Positions 33,031-46,479 are shown, numbered from the stretch's first letter. The stretch is 64,000 nt of DNA from Apoda limacodes (GCA_946406115.1 OX291557.1:20616501-20680500), one strand, 5' to 3'. The notes: generated by a model not told the origin, from the sequence alone. Made by a program: numbers and translations.

Positions 33031-34419
33031 AAACTGCTACACTTTACGTTAGGTCAACTATGTACGCTACATTGACTATGCGAACTAATGCGGTAGAAAC
33101 TTATGCTTAGAGTACAATCTCACGCTACGCTGATGCTGGCTATAGTCAAGCAGTGGCGGATTAGATCTGTCCACGTCCTGTCCTATAACTCACGGTTTGC
33201 AGGAAAGGTCTAAAGGACTCTTTAAAAACATTGTTATTTGTATCAATAATTATCTTCTATAATTTATAAACTTTTTTAAAAGAAAAAAAAATTAGGTGCC
33301 TACAAAATGTATGCGACCAATAGTTAGTCTTCAAACGTAAAATTTTGTTACCAGGCCACATTGTAATCCCTAAAATTCCTTGAAACACGGATTATTAAGG
33401 CAAAATTTATAATGTCGCCAGGGTTGCCAAATGCAAAACAAAGAAGAATAAGCTTTTTACTGTGCTAGTAAGCTCCGAGGGTTGTCAGTAGCGACCGCTG
33501 TTTGACGTTACAATTGTAACTGTTTATTTTGGGGGATTATAATAATATATAAACTTAATATACTTATTATTGTACAGTCGTAAATATTTAATGTAGTTAG
33601 ATATCTTATTTTATAGTGCACAAATACGTTTTATTACGTCTAAATTACTTGCTTGTCTACATTCTGGTTATTAACCTATATCTGTCAATATATTATTTTA
33701 ATATTACACATTTAGATGTTTTATTATCAACCTTTGTAAAGGACCACTTTTACCAAGTTACAGTCTGTAGATGTCTATGTAAAAGCGTAGTCAGTCAGTC
33801 AAAATTTGAACCTTCCTAGAAGGTCGGTTTTCTTTATCCTTTTCATTTGAATGATATTAAATAATTATAATATATCAGTTCCCAATGGTTCTTTTCAAAT
33901 TTTTATAATTCATGAAGAAAAACATTTTAATATGGCTCCTACACACAGCGCTGTGACATTTGTTCAAAACATAATGAAAAAATACACTGTAACTTCATGC
34001 AGCGAATTAAGATATAAATTCGAATAAATTACTCATTCATATTAATTCTTTCAACTCCCCAAGTAGTAGTGGCGTGACGGGTATTACATTTTTTGACAGC
34101 CCTAGACGGACCACGGAAGTATTTCCTGTTCATATGTCTTTAAAAAGGGCTTAATAAAATGTAACTTGTGATTTAATTGAAGGGTTAATTCTGTGAAGGA
34201 AAGGGGTTTTATAGGGGTGAGTTTGATTTATTAATAATTGCTACGAAGATACTAACATGGCTACATAGGTAGTTAATAGCCATTATATAAATATTGTAGT
34301 TATGTAATTATATAGTTTTGTTCGAAAGTTCTACATTTAAACGCTGTAATGGGCGTAATAATCCAGGGCAATAGTAAACACTTAGAAGGTCATTGGTTAA
34401 CACAAAAAATGATGAAGTA
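33031..34419. other. Intergenic sequence, no gene recognised
   Basis: AT-rich. The open stretch at 33616-33819 is AT-driven and unrecognised. Nothing supportable seen. Confidence 0.45.
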
Positions 34420-34740
34420 CTAGTCTTTGCCAGCGGCTCCGCCCGCCCTAAATTCGGTTATCGGCGTGAAACTCCTTAATTAACTCCAATTAATTAATTA
34501 GTTATACCAATGAATTGCTATAGCATGCTATAGGTGCAGCTATAGTTCGTTTAACTCTGTTATAGTTATTCCCGCAGGAACTTTTAATTTTTAGGAATAA
34601 AAAGTAGCCTATATGCCTTTCCAGGACCTAACCTATATGTATGCTAAGTTTTATTCCGATCCGTCCAGTGGTTGAAGCGGGTTTGAGTAACAAACATCCA
34701 CCCAGACCTACAATCGTTCACATTTATAATATTAGTAGGA
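34420..34740 (-). mobile_element. Helitron-like unit, best-preserved TTTGCCAGCGG copy
   Basis: On the minus strand it starts TCCTACTAATATTATAAATG (34740) and ends CTAG (34423-34420). It has an A before and a T after on that strand, exactly the Helitron insertion rule. Inside are GGATGTTTGTTACTCAAACC, CGGATCGGAATAAAAC and CCTGCGGGAATAACTATAAC. 321 bases, non-coding. Confidence 0.65.
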
Positions 34741-35468
34741 TGTAACTACATACAAGCAACAAAAGCCATCACACATGTAGCTATAGTATATATTATTATA
34801 CCCAAATATATCTATATCCTAAAATATTTAAAGCTGCATGTGTGGTCACTCAAAGATTATCATAGAAAATATATTGTAATATGCCTTGCTATGATTTATA
34901 TAAATATAATAGCTCCATGTGCGGTGGACTTTATTTATTCTATTATTATTATCTGTATTATTCTTTATTTATAATATATAAAAAAAATTACAGTGGATGA
35001 CTATTACGAAGAGAGTGAGGAAAAGAATCGGTATTCGGTCGCCGCTGTGAAAAAAAATCTTACCGTTCCTTAAATTTTCACTAAAATATACTCGCCTTCT
35101 TAAACCCAGACCTTTTTGTCTTTTCTTTAAGTCGCAACGGAGCATCCAACAAAGTTAAAATTTCTTTATAGTTGAAGAGACGGAGAAGGTTTTTATCCCA
35201 GAAAATTTAAAAGTTGCCGCAATAACAACAATAACTGAATTCCACGCAGACAAAAGATAACAACAGCTAAAGCTTGCTAAAGCAAACTTTTTTACTATAC
35301 TCAAAAATTTAGCACAAGTGTAGCCGCTGGCAAAACCTAGTATATCACATAAATGAATTGTTGAATGAATGGTTTCATTTTAAAATTGTTTTACAACTTA
35401 ATGGGTCTCAAACGAATGTACCCCTTGAAAAAATGTTTTATTACAATTTACGAGTTAATACATCTTAA
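34741..35468. other. Intergenic sequence with a Helitron-like remnant
   Basis: 35210-35340 (TTGCCGCAATAAC, GAATTCCACGCAGACAAAAG, GCCGCTGGCAAAACCTAG) is a + strand remnant ending in CTAG at about 35337-35340. The rest is AT-rich. Confidence 0.4.
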
Positions 35469-35711
35469 TCTATACGAACGTTATAAATGCGAAAGTACCT
35501 CTGTCTGTCTGTCTGTTACCACTTCACGCTTAAACTGCTGTACCGATTAAAATGAAATTTGGCATGGAGATAGTTGGAGTCTAGGGGAAGGACATAGGTT
35601 ACTTGAAAACGTTAAGTGTGAGTCGGTTTTTTTTCCATAATTGAGAAGTTGCCGTTGCAATCCTAAACCGATAACCGAATATAGGCAGGTGTAACCGCGG
35701 GCCAAAGCTAG
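35469..35711 (+). mobile_element. Helitron-like unit with TC...CTAG ends
   Basis: TCTATACGAACGTTATAAAT at 35469 after an A, CTAG at 35708-35711 before a T. Shares CTGTCTGTCTGTCTGTTACC and TACCGATTAAAATGAAATTT with the unit at 29735, and ends GGTGTAACCGCGGGCCAAAG. 243 bases. Confidence 0.65.
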
Positions 35712-37768
35712 TGTTTATATATTTTTTACTTATACCCTAACTACTCGTCATCTAGTCAATTTACGTCTGTGACAGGAATCAATAAAATTTCAAGAACGTG
35801 TATCCAGAGCCGTTTTTTTTTTATTAGTAGGTAGGCCGCATTGTGAGCGCACCGCAGTAAAGTTCTGCAAAGTGACTCGCCTCGCTGTATTTTATGTATC
35901 TACGGGAATGCAATCCGTGGAATGCGGGGTTGATGAACTGCGATGGCGGGAAAGTGAAGCGGAGTTTGTTTAAAAATGACGTCGAAACTATTTTCCACCA
36001 AATAGCATAATTTTTTTTATCACACCCACAGTATACTAGTAAACAGTTCACACTGTTCTAGATAAAATTAATTGATTATTGTTAATTGTGATATTTGAAC
36101 GTAGCATTGAAGTTAGTCTGATTCAGAAAATGGAATCATTAAAACAATAATAAATACTGTAGGTATTTCTCGAGAGTGTTCCGGAGCCGGTAAAATAAAT
36201 TTTCCCAATACTACGAGACATTAAAAAAACGGCACTATAACTAAAAATCAACACTAAGGGCTACGCATCATGTATTTTCAGACCTTCTTGTTGACTTTGT
36301 CAGCTCAGAAACGTAATTAAATAATTTTGGCTCGATAGTTTTTTATTCGAAATCATTAAAATTGAGATTATCTGTTGAGTATTAATTATTTAGGTAACAA
36401 CAATAACTTAAATTCAACAGCTCAGAATTTTGAAATACGTAACTGTAAATTGTTAATTCTGTACCTGAGAGGTAAACAGTAATAAGTCCATTATGTACAA
36501 AATACGATTTTTTTTCCAGATTTGTAATGTACGATTAATTCTCAATATAATGGTGTATAATAATAAGATCTCCTGTAACTCGTTTAGAATATACCCAGTT
36601 TGCAGTCTACCGACACCTTTTCTGACAAATGGTCAAAGCTTTTATTTCCGTAAGTTATAGACAGACAAATATAAAATTTCGGACTGTTCTAACAAAATCA
36701 CATGTATAATGTGGGACGAATCAATAGCAGGCCGTGGTGGTAATGAGTTGGCGACAGGATTAGTAAAATGGTTCCATATAATGAAGTTCTTAATGATCCT
36801 CAAATTAAAGAAGTCATTATTTGGTCTGGCAACTGTGATGAACAAAATATCAATATACATTTGATTGTGTGCTACTTATGGTAATTAAATAATATTCCGC
36901 ACTTGGATACTATTCAGCATAAATATTTGATAAAAGGTAGGACATCCATATGTAGGTGGATAAAATAAATTCTTGAATCAAAAGACACAATATCAGACAA
37001 GAGCAATTTTCTGTTGTTACACCTTGGGATTGGCAGTAAGTACTGAGATCCTGATCCATTTCTAAATTACCTATGGATATTGTCAAAGTTATTGAAATCT
37101 TGTACTTTCATAAGAAGCCCGTCTTCATGAAGGCTTGTCAGCACATTTTGTTCATAGGAAATGTAGGACAAAATGTGGGCATACTCAGACATAGTAAGTA
37201 CATCTGTGTTTAAACAAAGCGGGCTATGGAACTCTGAAATATAAGGCGTCATTTGAACATTTGAAGAAGCGTTCATACAGCTTTTGAGGCAAGGTTTAAA
37301 ACTTATATCAAGGAAAAAGTATGAAAATTTGCAGAAATCATTGCAATGGATTCCTGCAATTTTTAACTTTTCTTTTATAAACTGTTAGGACACAGTGACA
37401 GTGTTAGTAATTTACCTGAGACAAATGAAAATAATAAGTAGGTTTTTTACTTTAAATTTATTTTTACCTATTATCTTTAGCTTTAAGTACTATTATTTTT
37501 TAAGCTATTTTTGGTAGTAAAATACTAAAGAAATGAAGATTTTCGAGTATTTGTATGTATTTTGTTTTGTACCTATGCGTATATCTTGTTAATATTTTGG
37601 ACTTATAACTATCAGACTATTAGTTTTAAATGCTTCAGTAGGTAAATATCTTAAACATAAAATAAATATCAAAATTTTCATGTGTAACAAACTGTCTGGC
37701 GTTTGTTTCTTTTCGATATTTTTGTCATTGTTGACCGAAAAATGAAACTTTTTGACCCATGTCTGCCC
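35712..37768. other. Intergenic sequence upstream of Myc
   Basis: AT-rich and free of recognised repeats. Open stretches at 35824-36051 and 37067-37276 (minus) have no recognisable domain. Nothing supportable seen. Confidence 0.45.
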
Positions 37769-37770
37769 AT

Positions 37771-37818
<48 letters not shown>
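37769..37818. repeat. (AT)n microsatellite
   Basis: About 50 bases of near-perfect AT dinucleotide repeat with one AA interruption, about 400 bases before the GC-rich Myc upstream block. Confidence 0.95.
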
Positions 37819-37823
<5 letters not shown>

Positions 37824-38179
37824 ATTTTTCCAAAAAGTATTTATGAGAAAATTAAGATGGTGTCTGGAGATTTCATGATAATGATCGTGAAAAAAAAAAT
37901 TTTTTTTGAGATGAGTTTTGAGAATAATGCAGGTAGGTCATTTTCACGATTCAGCCTATCGAAGTAAGTACCTACCATATTGTATTCAAACTCAAAGCTG
38001 CCGGACAAAACTTATTAATTACCTGGGTCTTTTATAATAAGGAATCTAAATTTAAAAACTCGTTTTGGAAAAGAAAAAGAACCGGCTAAGAACTTACCTA
38101 ACTGTTTTCAAAGATGACAAAAAGGTAGTCAAACAGAGTGACGTATTTTCAGAGAATTTGGTGACCCTCTGAGTGAATG

Positions 38180-38400
38180 GTACATCAAATTAGCCGGTCG
38201 GCATTTCGCGGCTTGAGGAACGGGCGCGGGGGAGGCGAGACGCGCCGCGACCGCCGCGCGTCGCGCACCGGCGCAGCGAGCGACGCTCTGCGGTGATCGC
38301 GCGCTCCACTCTGCCAACGCCAACAGTCGTGTCCACGGTGTCACACAGAACGCACGCGCGGCTTCTCTTAGAACCGGCCGGCTCCCGAATAATGTTTCAG
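38180..38400 (+). promoter_or_regulatory. GC/CpG-rich block, likely Myc promoter region
   Basis: After tens of kilobases of AT-rich DNA the sequence becomes strongly GC- and CpG-rich (GCGGGGGAGGCGAGACGCGC, CCGCCGCGCGTCGCGCACCG). It lies just upstream of a perfect splice donor at 38596. A TCAGTG initiator-like word sits at 38397-38402, but no convincing TATA box or downstream element is placed, so the transcription start is not determined. Promoter status is inferred from composition and position. Confidence 0.5.
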
Positions 38401-38595
38401 TGTTTGACAAACTCAATCGGAGGTCTCGGAAGAAGTACCATATTTAATAGTTTACACTGTATATCTAACCGCATATACTCAGTGAGTGTTACACAGTGTG
38501 TACGGAAAAAACTTTGTCGAAGATTCTGAAGAATCTTGTGTAAAATTGTGTAATTCGCCGGCTGCGGCTGGATTCCGTTTTGCACGTACTTTTTG
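38401..38595 (+). other. Myc: Myc exon 1 (non-coding), 5' boundary unknown
   Basis: Ends in TTTTG before GTAAGTACG, a near-consensus donor (intron from 38596). The matching acceptor is TTTCTATTGTTGCAG, ending at 40672. A leading non-coding exon and an ATG in exon 2 is the layout known for Drosophila and vertebrate Myc. It contains no long open frame in register with exon 2. The 5' end is set arbitrarily at the edge of the GC-rich block; only the 3' end is supported. Confidence 0.55.
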
Positions 38596-40672
38596 GTAAG
38601 TACGAACTACCTTTGCAAGTGTTTTTGTCGTTTTCGCTCTAATTTATGCTGTTGCTAGGGGAAAACTTAAATATCATGTGGGTATATTTAAAAGTTTAGC
38701 TGAGGCCGGGGCGTTGCCGGCTGCTGGTTAGGCTGAATTCTTGTACCTAGGCAGGCGTCATGCTATACTTACGATACGAGGGCAACTTTGCGTATTATAC
38801 ATAGCTGCATAGGTTTACTTTCGTACATGTTACGATTTTTTCTGACTACAATGCTAAAGCCCCTTTCACACCTAGCTATAATTCATAAAATATTACCATA
38901 AAAAACTAAAAATATTTTTATAGCTGCGTGTGGTAATTTTACGTTTTGTATTGAAAATATATATCGTAATTTGCCTTGCTCTAGTTTAAATTATTAATAG
39001 CAATGTAGGACTGAAGATTAGTTTCAGTTTTAATTTAAGTAAGTATATCCCGTAGAGAGTATAGTATAAAATGTAATAAGTTTTTATTTTCTCGTGTAAC
39101 TAATTATTTATGTATCTAGAACTTTTAGGGATTGCACAATTTAAGGAAATAGGCAAGTAATGCCGAACCGTACATATGTAATTACTAAGCATTTTCTCAT
39201 GTTTATCTTGGTTGTATAATCAAGTTAAGGGTTTACATATAAATATAAAATAATGATTTATATAGGTCAGTGCACTGTACACAGTTAATAGTTTTTAGAT
39301 AACTAAAAAAACTATATTTTAATCAAAAAGGGTAGACAATGAGTAGGTCTTTGCATCTGCCAAAGAAGTAATTAAGATAACCTTTTTTCTAGCTTTTAGG
39401 TATTACTTACCTAAAAAAAATATGTTTTTTTAAGAACACCTAGAAATGCGGTAGGTACTGTTAGAGTTACTTAAGGGACGACTACGTAAAGGTATTAGCT
39501 AGCTGAGCAGCAAAAGTAATATTTATGTACCCCTAGATTTGTGGTTTTAAAGGCATTACAATAAATTATTTTTGAAAATCAGATTAGCTGTTAAATCTAA
39601 CGATTTTAACGTTAAGTACCTAGTAACACATTCCGCGTCAATCTTTGTGTAAACAAAAACAGTAAAATTGCGGAAATCACTACCTGCATGATGTCGGCGA
39701 GCAAGACGGAATACAAAGATTCACAGAACTAGTGACGATAAAAGTTATCGATAAATTTAAATAATAATAATAGAGATAATAATAATATATAGAACTGTAT
39801 GAAGTTATTTTGTAAAAATTTTAATAGTAAACCTCTGTTCATTAACCCTTGTTATGTTTTCAATTTAGGGCAATAATAAAATCAAACACCCCTATATTCA
39901 CAATATATACTAAATTGTAGTTTGGTATAAAAATAAATAATATTCTTATGTATGTAAATTGCGATTTTATTATGTATAAATATATAGGTGCTACTTACTC
40001 TTACATTTTCTTGTACTTGAGTACCTATCAAATACTTTACTTAATCATATAAAATAAAAATTAATTTAACCTAAAACAAAATACCTACATATTCTGGTGT
40101 TTCTAATTTGTACTACATAGGTAATTCACGTGTTCACAAATATAAACAAACTTTTAAATTGTTATAATATATTTCATATAATATATTATTATGATTATAT
40201 AATATGATATATATCTACCCTAGGTATTTAAAATTAAAGGAGGAAAATAAATTCATAGGCAACATTTACCCATTATGGTTTTGGTGTTTATAATTTTTTT
40301 TTAAGTTAATTTTTTAACACAGTTTTCATCATAAAAAATCACAAAGTTTTTAGGTGATCAAAACATTTTTTTAAAGACTTGAAGTATAAAAACGTGGTAT
40401 TAATATCAAGGTAGGTACTGATAGTTGCACAAAATACATTTGTCCAAAGTATTTTAAGGAAGTAGGTAATATAAAAAAACATATTTGAAATGTCATTGAA
40501 AACAAATCGTGATTTTTATTAACTATAAATTTTCTTATTTTTGTCTTTAGTTTAATTATTATTTTCTGTTATTCTTGGTTGACTAATCGATCGGCGATAT
40601 GTTTTATTTCGCAATCTGTTATGTTGTTGTGAATTTCAATTGTTCTTAAATGCTTTATTTCTATTGTTGCAG
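38596..40672 (+). other. Myc: Myc intron 1
   Basis: GTAAGT at 38596 to TTGTTGCAG at 40672, preceded by a pyrimidine-rich run. No transposon was recognised in its 2.1 kb, unlike the flanks. A perfect CACGTG E-box is at 40127-40132, the Myc-Max binding motif; a single hexamer is weak evidence of autoregulation. Confidence 0.6.
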
Positions 40673-40780
40673 ACGGTGTGCGTATACCTCATCGCGCGCA
40701 TCGGTCCTGTGATAAGGAGCCCTGTGATATCGACGAGTTCGTCTTAGCTTTAAAACTAGTTAGATTTTAGATATATTAAA

Positions 40781-41324
40781 ATGGCGGCGTCATTTGACTC
40801 CCTTTTTCAATTCGACATATGGGAATCGTTAGACCAAGAATCCATGGAGTTGACACAAAATTCAGAATTTTTGACACAATTACAATATGAGGCAGATAGG
40901 TTGGATGTAATACCACCCGTAAATATACAAAATATCATGCAAGAAAATGATATAGATTGGAGAATCGTAGATCCGACAGAGGAAATTCATAAGAAAGAGA
41001 ATATTGTCCACCATGATTGTATGTGGGCAGGTTCATGTGGAGACTCCGTTCATCCTGGCAATACATTTGTACCGTCTGACTTAATGTGTGCCACGCCGGG
41101 TCGAAGTTTACTTCGACGAGACATGTCACCGCCGAGACCTGATACTCCACCTTCATTGGATGGCGATGAACCACCACAGTTCCGCCACGCAGTTGATGTA
41201 GCGGGAACTGCGCTTCGTTTGCTGAGGGATTCCGCTGCTGTTGCTGCTGATCACTCTTACACCTTGGCTAGACAACAATTTGACAATCTTGGCGTACAAA
41301 CTCCCTCAGACTCATGTGAATCAG
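40781..41324 (+). CDS. Myc: Myc transcription factor, N-terminal coding exon
   Basis: Codes residues 1-181 plus one base of codon 182. Myc heterodimerises with Max on E-boxes in the nucleus and drives growth genes such as ribosome biogenesis. The ATG at 40781 is chosen because it has A at -3 and G at +4 and starts the conserved acidic/aromatic N-terminus. FDSLFQFDIWESL (residues 5-17) resembles Myc box 1's DIWKKFEL half. HHDCMWAGSCG (77-87) is Myc box 2, the cofactor-recruiting DCMW motif. A proline-rich MSPPRPDTPPSLDGDE (115-130) follows. Exon 2 also carries 5' UTR from 40673. The donor CAG/GTAAAT at 41324/41325 leaves phase 1, which joins exactly to exon 3. Genomic reading past the donor is intron. 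At 365 residues the whole protein is shorter than vertebrate c-Myc (about 440) and Drosophila Myc (about 717). Confidence 0.9.
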
Positions 41325-41749
41325 GTAAATATACTAAACACGAAATTCTACAGCAAGGTTTACAATTAAAGAATGTAAATAATTGTAGGTAATTATTCAA
41401 ATTAGTGAATATGTCAAATTATCTAACAATATAAATTATCTAAACTTAAATAACGTTGCACATCAATTTTGAACATATTGTGTCAAGTAGTAGTTTTGAA
41501 GTCAATTTTAATTACAAACCCACGGTATCAGGAACACTTGCTTATTACGTACTTATTTCTAATTGTTTTCCATCGCATTCGATCATACCAGTTTTATAAA
41601 CAATCTCTTTTATCTGATTTTTAACTTTTCTAATTTAATTCATAAATTAGCAAATTGTGTCAACTGACAATGATTATATGTTATATTGGCCAAATCGTAA
41701 AGAAATTGTGAGCCAAGTCTAATCACAAACAAGTACAAAGTACCTACTA

Positions 41750-41990
41750 TTACTCGAAGGTCCAAGTCGTGAGGATAAATTGAGTTGACCGGGAATGTCG
41801 CAAGAACGCAGGCGTCGTATCGCGAGCGCGGGAAACAGCGCGTATCGACCGGAGCCCCAATCCCCCACTGCGTCTAGACGCACCCGCGGCTCTGCTCTTC
41901 CGGGACCTTCGTGAATTGCGACCTTGAACGTCCCAACCTTCCTTAATGTCAAACTGCGCAACCTTCGTACCCAAACCCTTAACTCATCCT
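41750..41990. promoter_or_regulatory. GC-rich intronic block in Myc intron 2
   Basis: About 240 bases of CpG-rich sequence (TCGCGAGCGCGGGAAACAGC, CACCCGCGGCTCTGCTCTTC) in AT-rich intron. It contains a perfect 14-base palindrome TGCGTCTAGACGCA at 41869-41882. It is open on the minus strand for 80 codons, but the translation matches nothing known, so I favour a regulatory island. Function is inferred from composition only. Confidence 0.35.
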
Positions 41991-44337
41991 AGAAGTGTGT
42001 TATGGTGACAATTTCAGGAAACGGAAAAAAAATAACTGTTACATCTCTTTTCTCGGAAGAGCCACGGAATATGTCGATATTTTATATCGACTATATTGTG
42101 TCGACAAGCGATACTTTAACCCAAAAATGTAATTTTCGTAAGACTGCAAATAGTTTTTCCCGCTCTGTAGACAGAGTTAAAATCCCCATAAACCCATTAA
42201 AGTGATGAATGTGTCTACAAAGTTTTACATGTTAGCAAATGGCAGATCCATTGTTGAATTACCTAGTAATCGTATTTGTAGTAAGTTTCGTGACAATAAT
42301 TTTTTACGCTGTCGAAAGCTTGTTGGTTTACTTACCCGCATAAGAATGCAGGCTGCTGAATGATACGGGATCTTATTGGTTTGAGGCTCATTCTGTTCAT
42401 CGTGCCGCAAGACCGGTTCGGAACGCGGTGCTCTCATGTCTAGCCGGCTAAAATAAAAATTTTATAGACAGCGATTTAATGAAAATAGCATTCTCAGCAT
42501 TTCTGTCCATTAGGTATGGACGGTCGGACACTATGTATTTTTAGATTTTGTTAAATCGAACGATTTATTTAATTTATTACAGCTTTTTTTTTTAAAGATA
42601 ACAATAGTCACTTTTCTGACAACTGACTAGCGGACTAACTTAAATATGCATTGTGTTATGTGTTGCAATAAACACTAAAGTTGGTTCTTAATTCTAACGT
42701 AAAACTTAACACTTCCTTGTTTATCGCCTCCTTTGTTGCATGTAGTGTCGTCGCGTCGTGTCTCGTATATATAAATATCGCACCGAACGCAAACTTATCA
42801 TATTTTCGCGCCAATTTACTTCTACTTGTACAGCATGATTTGTGTTATCGTTAAAAAATACTACCGATATTTATTGAACTATAACACCTTACATACAAAA
42901 AATAGCTTATTATCTAGAAGACTTAAAGTACGAAGCGGATTTACACATTGCTCCATTTATTTGTATGATATTTCTGATACTTTTATTACACCAGTTAAAA
43001 TGAAGGACGGAATTTCGCAAGGTAATTATCTTACGTTGAACTAAATAGCACGCTATTATAATATCGAGCGTTCTAACCTTAATAAACTGATACACAGATA
43101 ACCTTGTGTTTGTGTTCTAGGTGCTTTTGACCCGCTTGAATACTATCTCGACATATTGACAGCCGGAGTATGTGGCATTTAAATCTTAGTCCTACAATGT
43201 AGGACACTGGTCGGTCTATAAATTGCATGTTTCCTATAAGGGCAATTTAGGTCACGCTAAATCCGGTTACATTTCTTAGTCTAACCAAACACTTCGATAT
43301 CAATCAGTTAACCAAGGCAATAAGCTACCTAAAGACAAGTCTATTAGATACTAGTGATGAAATTCAGTAATTACGACACGGTTTTAAACGTGCTCATATT
43401 TTATTTTTATATAGTAGTATTGTTAAAATTGTTTATGTTAACTGTAGTATAACTGAAATCAGCTAGGTATAAAGTTTTCTTTTACGCTTATTATTTTATT
43501 ATATACGCTGTTGTAGTGAAAATAGCCTTGGCGTTATCGTCGCAGAATATGCGCTTGTAACTAGTTAGATACTTCTACTATCGATAGGTGTGTGTAGATT
43601 ATGAAAACGTTAGTGTGTGTGTAACAGTTATATGTATTCATATAGATCCGCCAAGCTGGCCTCTGTTCGGCCTTCGCGACTTAGCAATGCCGATAACAAC
43701 TTACAATGTGACACCGTAACATAAATTCGTATTGTCTTATCAAAACTAAAGCCTTCTGAACAATGATAAAAATGCCTAAGCAACGAGATATTTTAAAATC
43801 ACTTCTTCATCTCAAAAACTATTTGACATTTTAATTTTGTATTAATAATACATGGAATAATCTACTGATTAAAATATTTTGTTATTCAGAAACGTATATC
43901 TTGCTTATTTCTCCTTATGTTAAAAAGATGGCGTGTATCTACATAATAATAAGATTAGCTAAAAAAGCAACGGTTTTTAATTTTTTTATTAATTCCTTAC
44001 AAAAATTCTTAGTGGGAGGAATCTGAGATAGTGTAAACTAAAAAAAAAAGGTTTAAAATTTTTCCGTTTATTGAACAATCATAAAATTATTGCGTCACAC
44101 ACTTGCCCATGAACTTCCGTGTAAACCTCGCCAAGGTCGTGGGCGGAATGGCGCGATAGTCGAATCGATTCGCTACGATACTCGTACCTACGTGCTATAA
44201 ATTGTCTTCGACTGTTTTAGCGTACCTGTCAAATATAAGCGGTCCTTGTTCATTTGACTAACTTCCGTCATTTTGCGTAATTAAGAAAAAAAAAGTTACG
44301 CCTCAATACATATCACTATCTAATAAACAGTCCTTTA

Positions 44338-44392
44338 AATTTTACCTGTAGTCTTGAATGAGTAAAATTTTACCTGTAGTCTTGAATGAATA
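44338..44392. repeat. Small tandem duplication
   Basis: TTTTACCTGTAGTCTTGAAT followed by GAGTAAAA occurs twice in direct succession (about 28 bases per unit), the second ending GAATAATTTT. Recent slippage within Myc intron 2. Confidence 0.85.
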
Positions 44393-46479
44393 ATTTTTCG
44401 GAATAAAATCTAATGCATTATATTTTCTTGCGCAACCTCAAATAAATAAGTAAAAAGTAAAGAAGCATCGGAGCGTGTGTTGTACATGATAGCGTGCAAA
44501 GCACACGTCACTATAATTTTTAATTATCGTACTCAAATGCCAGTGAACTTGGCCTCGCAGCCCTGCCCAGCCGAGCGTGCCGGAGGCCCCCGCCTTAACA
44601 GGTGACGTGACGACACCATTCGAAGTCATTACATTCCATTTTTAAAACACTTGACACACTCGTTTTCCTAACTTGTTTAATTTTAATTTATAATTCCTAT
44701 TACCAAACCATATAAGTGTATAAGTCTGTCTTCGCTTTTCGTAGGAAATAACTACCAGTATGTTATACGAACTGACTTTTTGTTTTGTTTTGATTTTACT
44801 ATTGCAATGGAGAAACCCTAATGTTTTTGGTTTGTTTATATATATTATGCTAATTATAGCTTTGTAAATAACGTAAGGGAAATTAATAAATTCTACTACT
44901 GCCTGCTTACTCAATTAAGGTAAAACTTCTTATAGCTTTGCTGGTAAAGTATGCAAACTTATGACTCATTGTGATTCTCACGGTGAGATATAGATAGTTA
45001 ATCCCTAGAATGTATGACTAATCATATTCGAAATTGGCGCCTAGGCACTTAAACCTTATTTTATCATCAAGCGCTTTTGATTACTTGGTCAGTGTCGGGT
45101 TTGAGTCTAAAATTATTGTTCTTGGCGTTGACATTGGAATTCCCAAATATTAGATATTTCTATGAGATTTTTCGCGATTTTTTTTAGTAGCCGAGTTCAG
45201 TGAACAGTGTTTTGCAGCGCTATCCAAACTACTTCACAAAGTGTTATAGAGGTATCACTAAAAATTTTAAATAGAGGGTTCCGGGTGGAAAGTGAGACTG
45301 TGCATCTGAGAATTGTGCCGAGAACGATAGCGATATAATAGATAAGCACTAGACCGGAGCTAGGTGGCGGCGTCGCACCGCGACAATAGTGTATCGGTTA
45401 CACGCAAACAAGAAACAAATACCGTCCAGAAACAGTTAACATTAGGCGCCAGCCTAAATGGACATATTATTAATAGTTAATATAACTATCTGATTGAATT
45501 GAAAATAAATTTAAACATTAAGGAATGGGGAATATAACTAGGTTATACGTACTACCTACCTAATATTAATAACTCAAAATATAATATATTATGGTTTAAT
45601 CATTTTATTTGCACATAACAAATAAAATCATTGAAATGAGCGCTTTTCGTACCTAATTCAAATAGTTATTTATTATAAGTACCTATTAGTAAAACTTTTT
45701 TTTTTTTCTGTATAAATCAGAGAAACCAATTGGAAGGACAGGGTTCTGTTGACTCGTGGAAAATATGTTGCACTGACGATAAAAAGAAACCGGTTAGCTA
45801 AATCGTAGTGAACTGTTAACATATTTTTTTTATGGTGTAAACGTATAGCTAGTGCGGTCGCAAGTCACAAGGTAAATTTCCTCGAATGGTGCACTACTAA
45901 GCAAACGCGATCCGAGGCCCGGGCGATCGGCCTACATCCGCAGAATAATTCTAGGTAGGTACATGGAATGTGATCGCGAATACGACGCCTCGGCAACCTA
46001 ACTCATTCATAGAAATGCAATGTCGATATCGACTTTGCGTCCGCGGCGTTGCACTACAAGGAAAAAATAGAGAGGAATTTGGGTCGCGTTTCCGCTATTC
46101 CGATTGAATTAACGTAGTTATTGCATAAGAAAGTAGGAATATCACAATTTTAATTATTGAACCTGCTCATTTGGGAACTTTGAGCCTTTACTATGGCCCC
46201 TGTTCTAGAAAAAGCAGGAAGATTATCTTATAAAGGGGAGACGCCCGTGTTGAGGCTATCACTTTTGATGCCATGCAACTCCGTACGTTTCTTACAATTG
46301 AATGTCTTTATACCATCAAGTTGATGCCAATTTTAAAACAAAGTAGAGTAGTTTAGGTTACGTGCTGTGTATTAATTCGTAAACAAAAATTGCCCGCCAG
46401 TTTGATGTATGTTTTATATTTGGCGTGCGTTACGTTTAATAGCATTTATGCGACTTGATAACGTTCAGTCAACGCCGGT

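Noticed and set aside
40127..40132. CACGTG E-box in Myc intron 1 as an autoregulatory site
   Set aside because: One hexamer in 2 kb is near chance expectation, and similar hexamers occur in plain intergenic sequence; kept only as a note.
41325..41392. Continuation of the Myc exon 2 frame past 41324
   Set aside because: The GTAAAT donor and perfect-phase join to EEEIDVVS show this is intron read-through.
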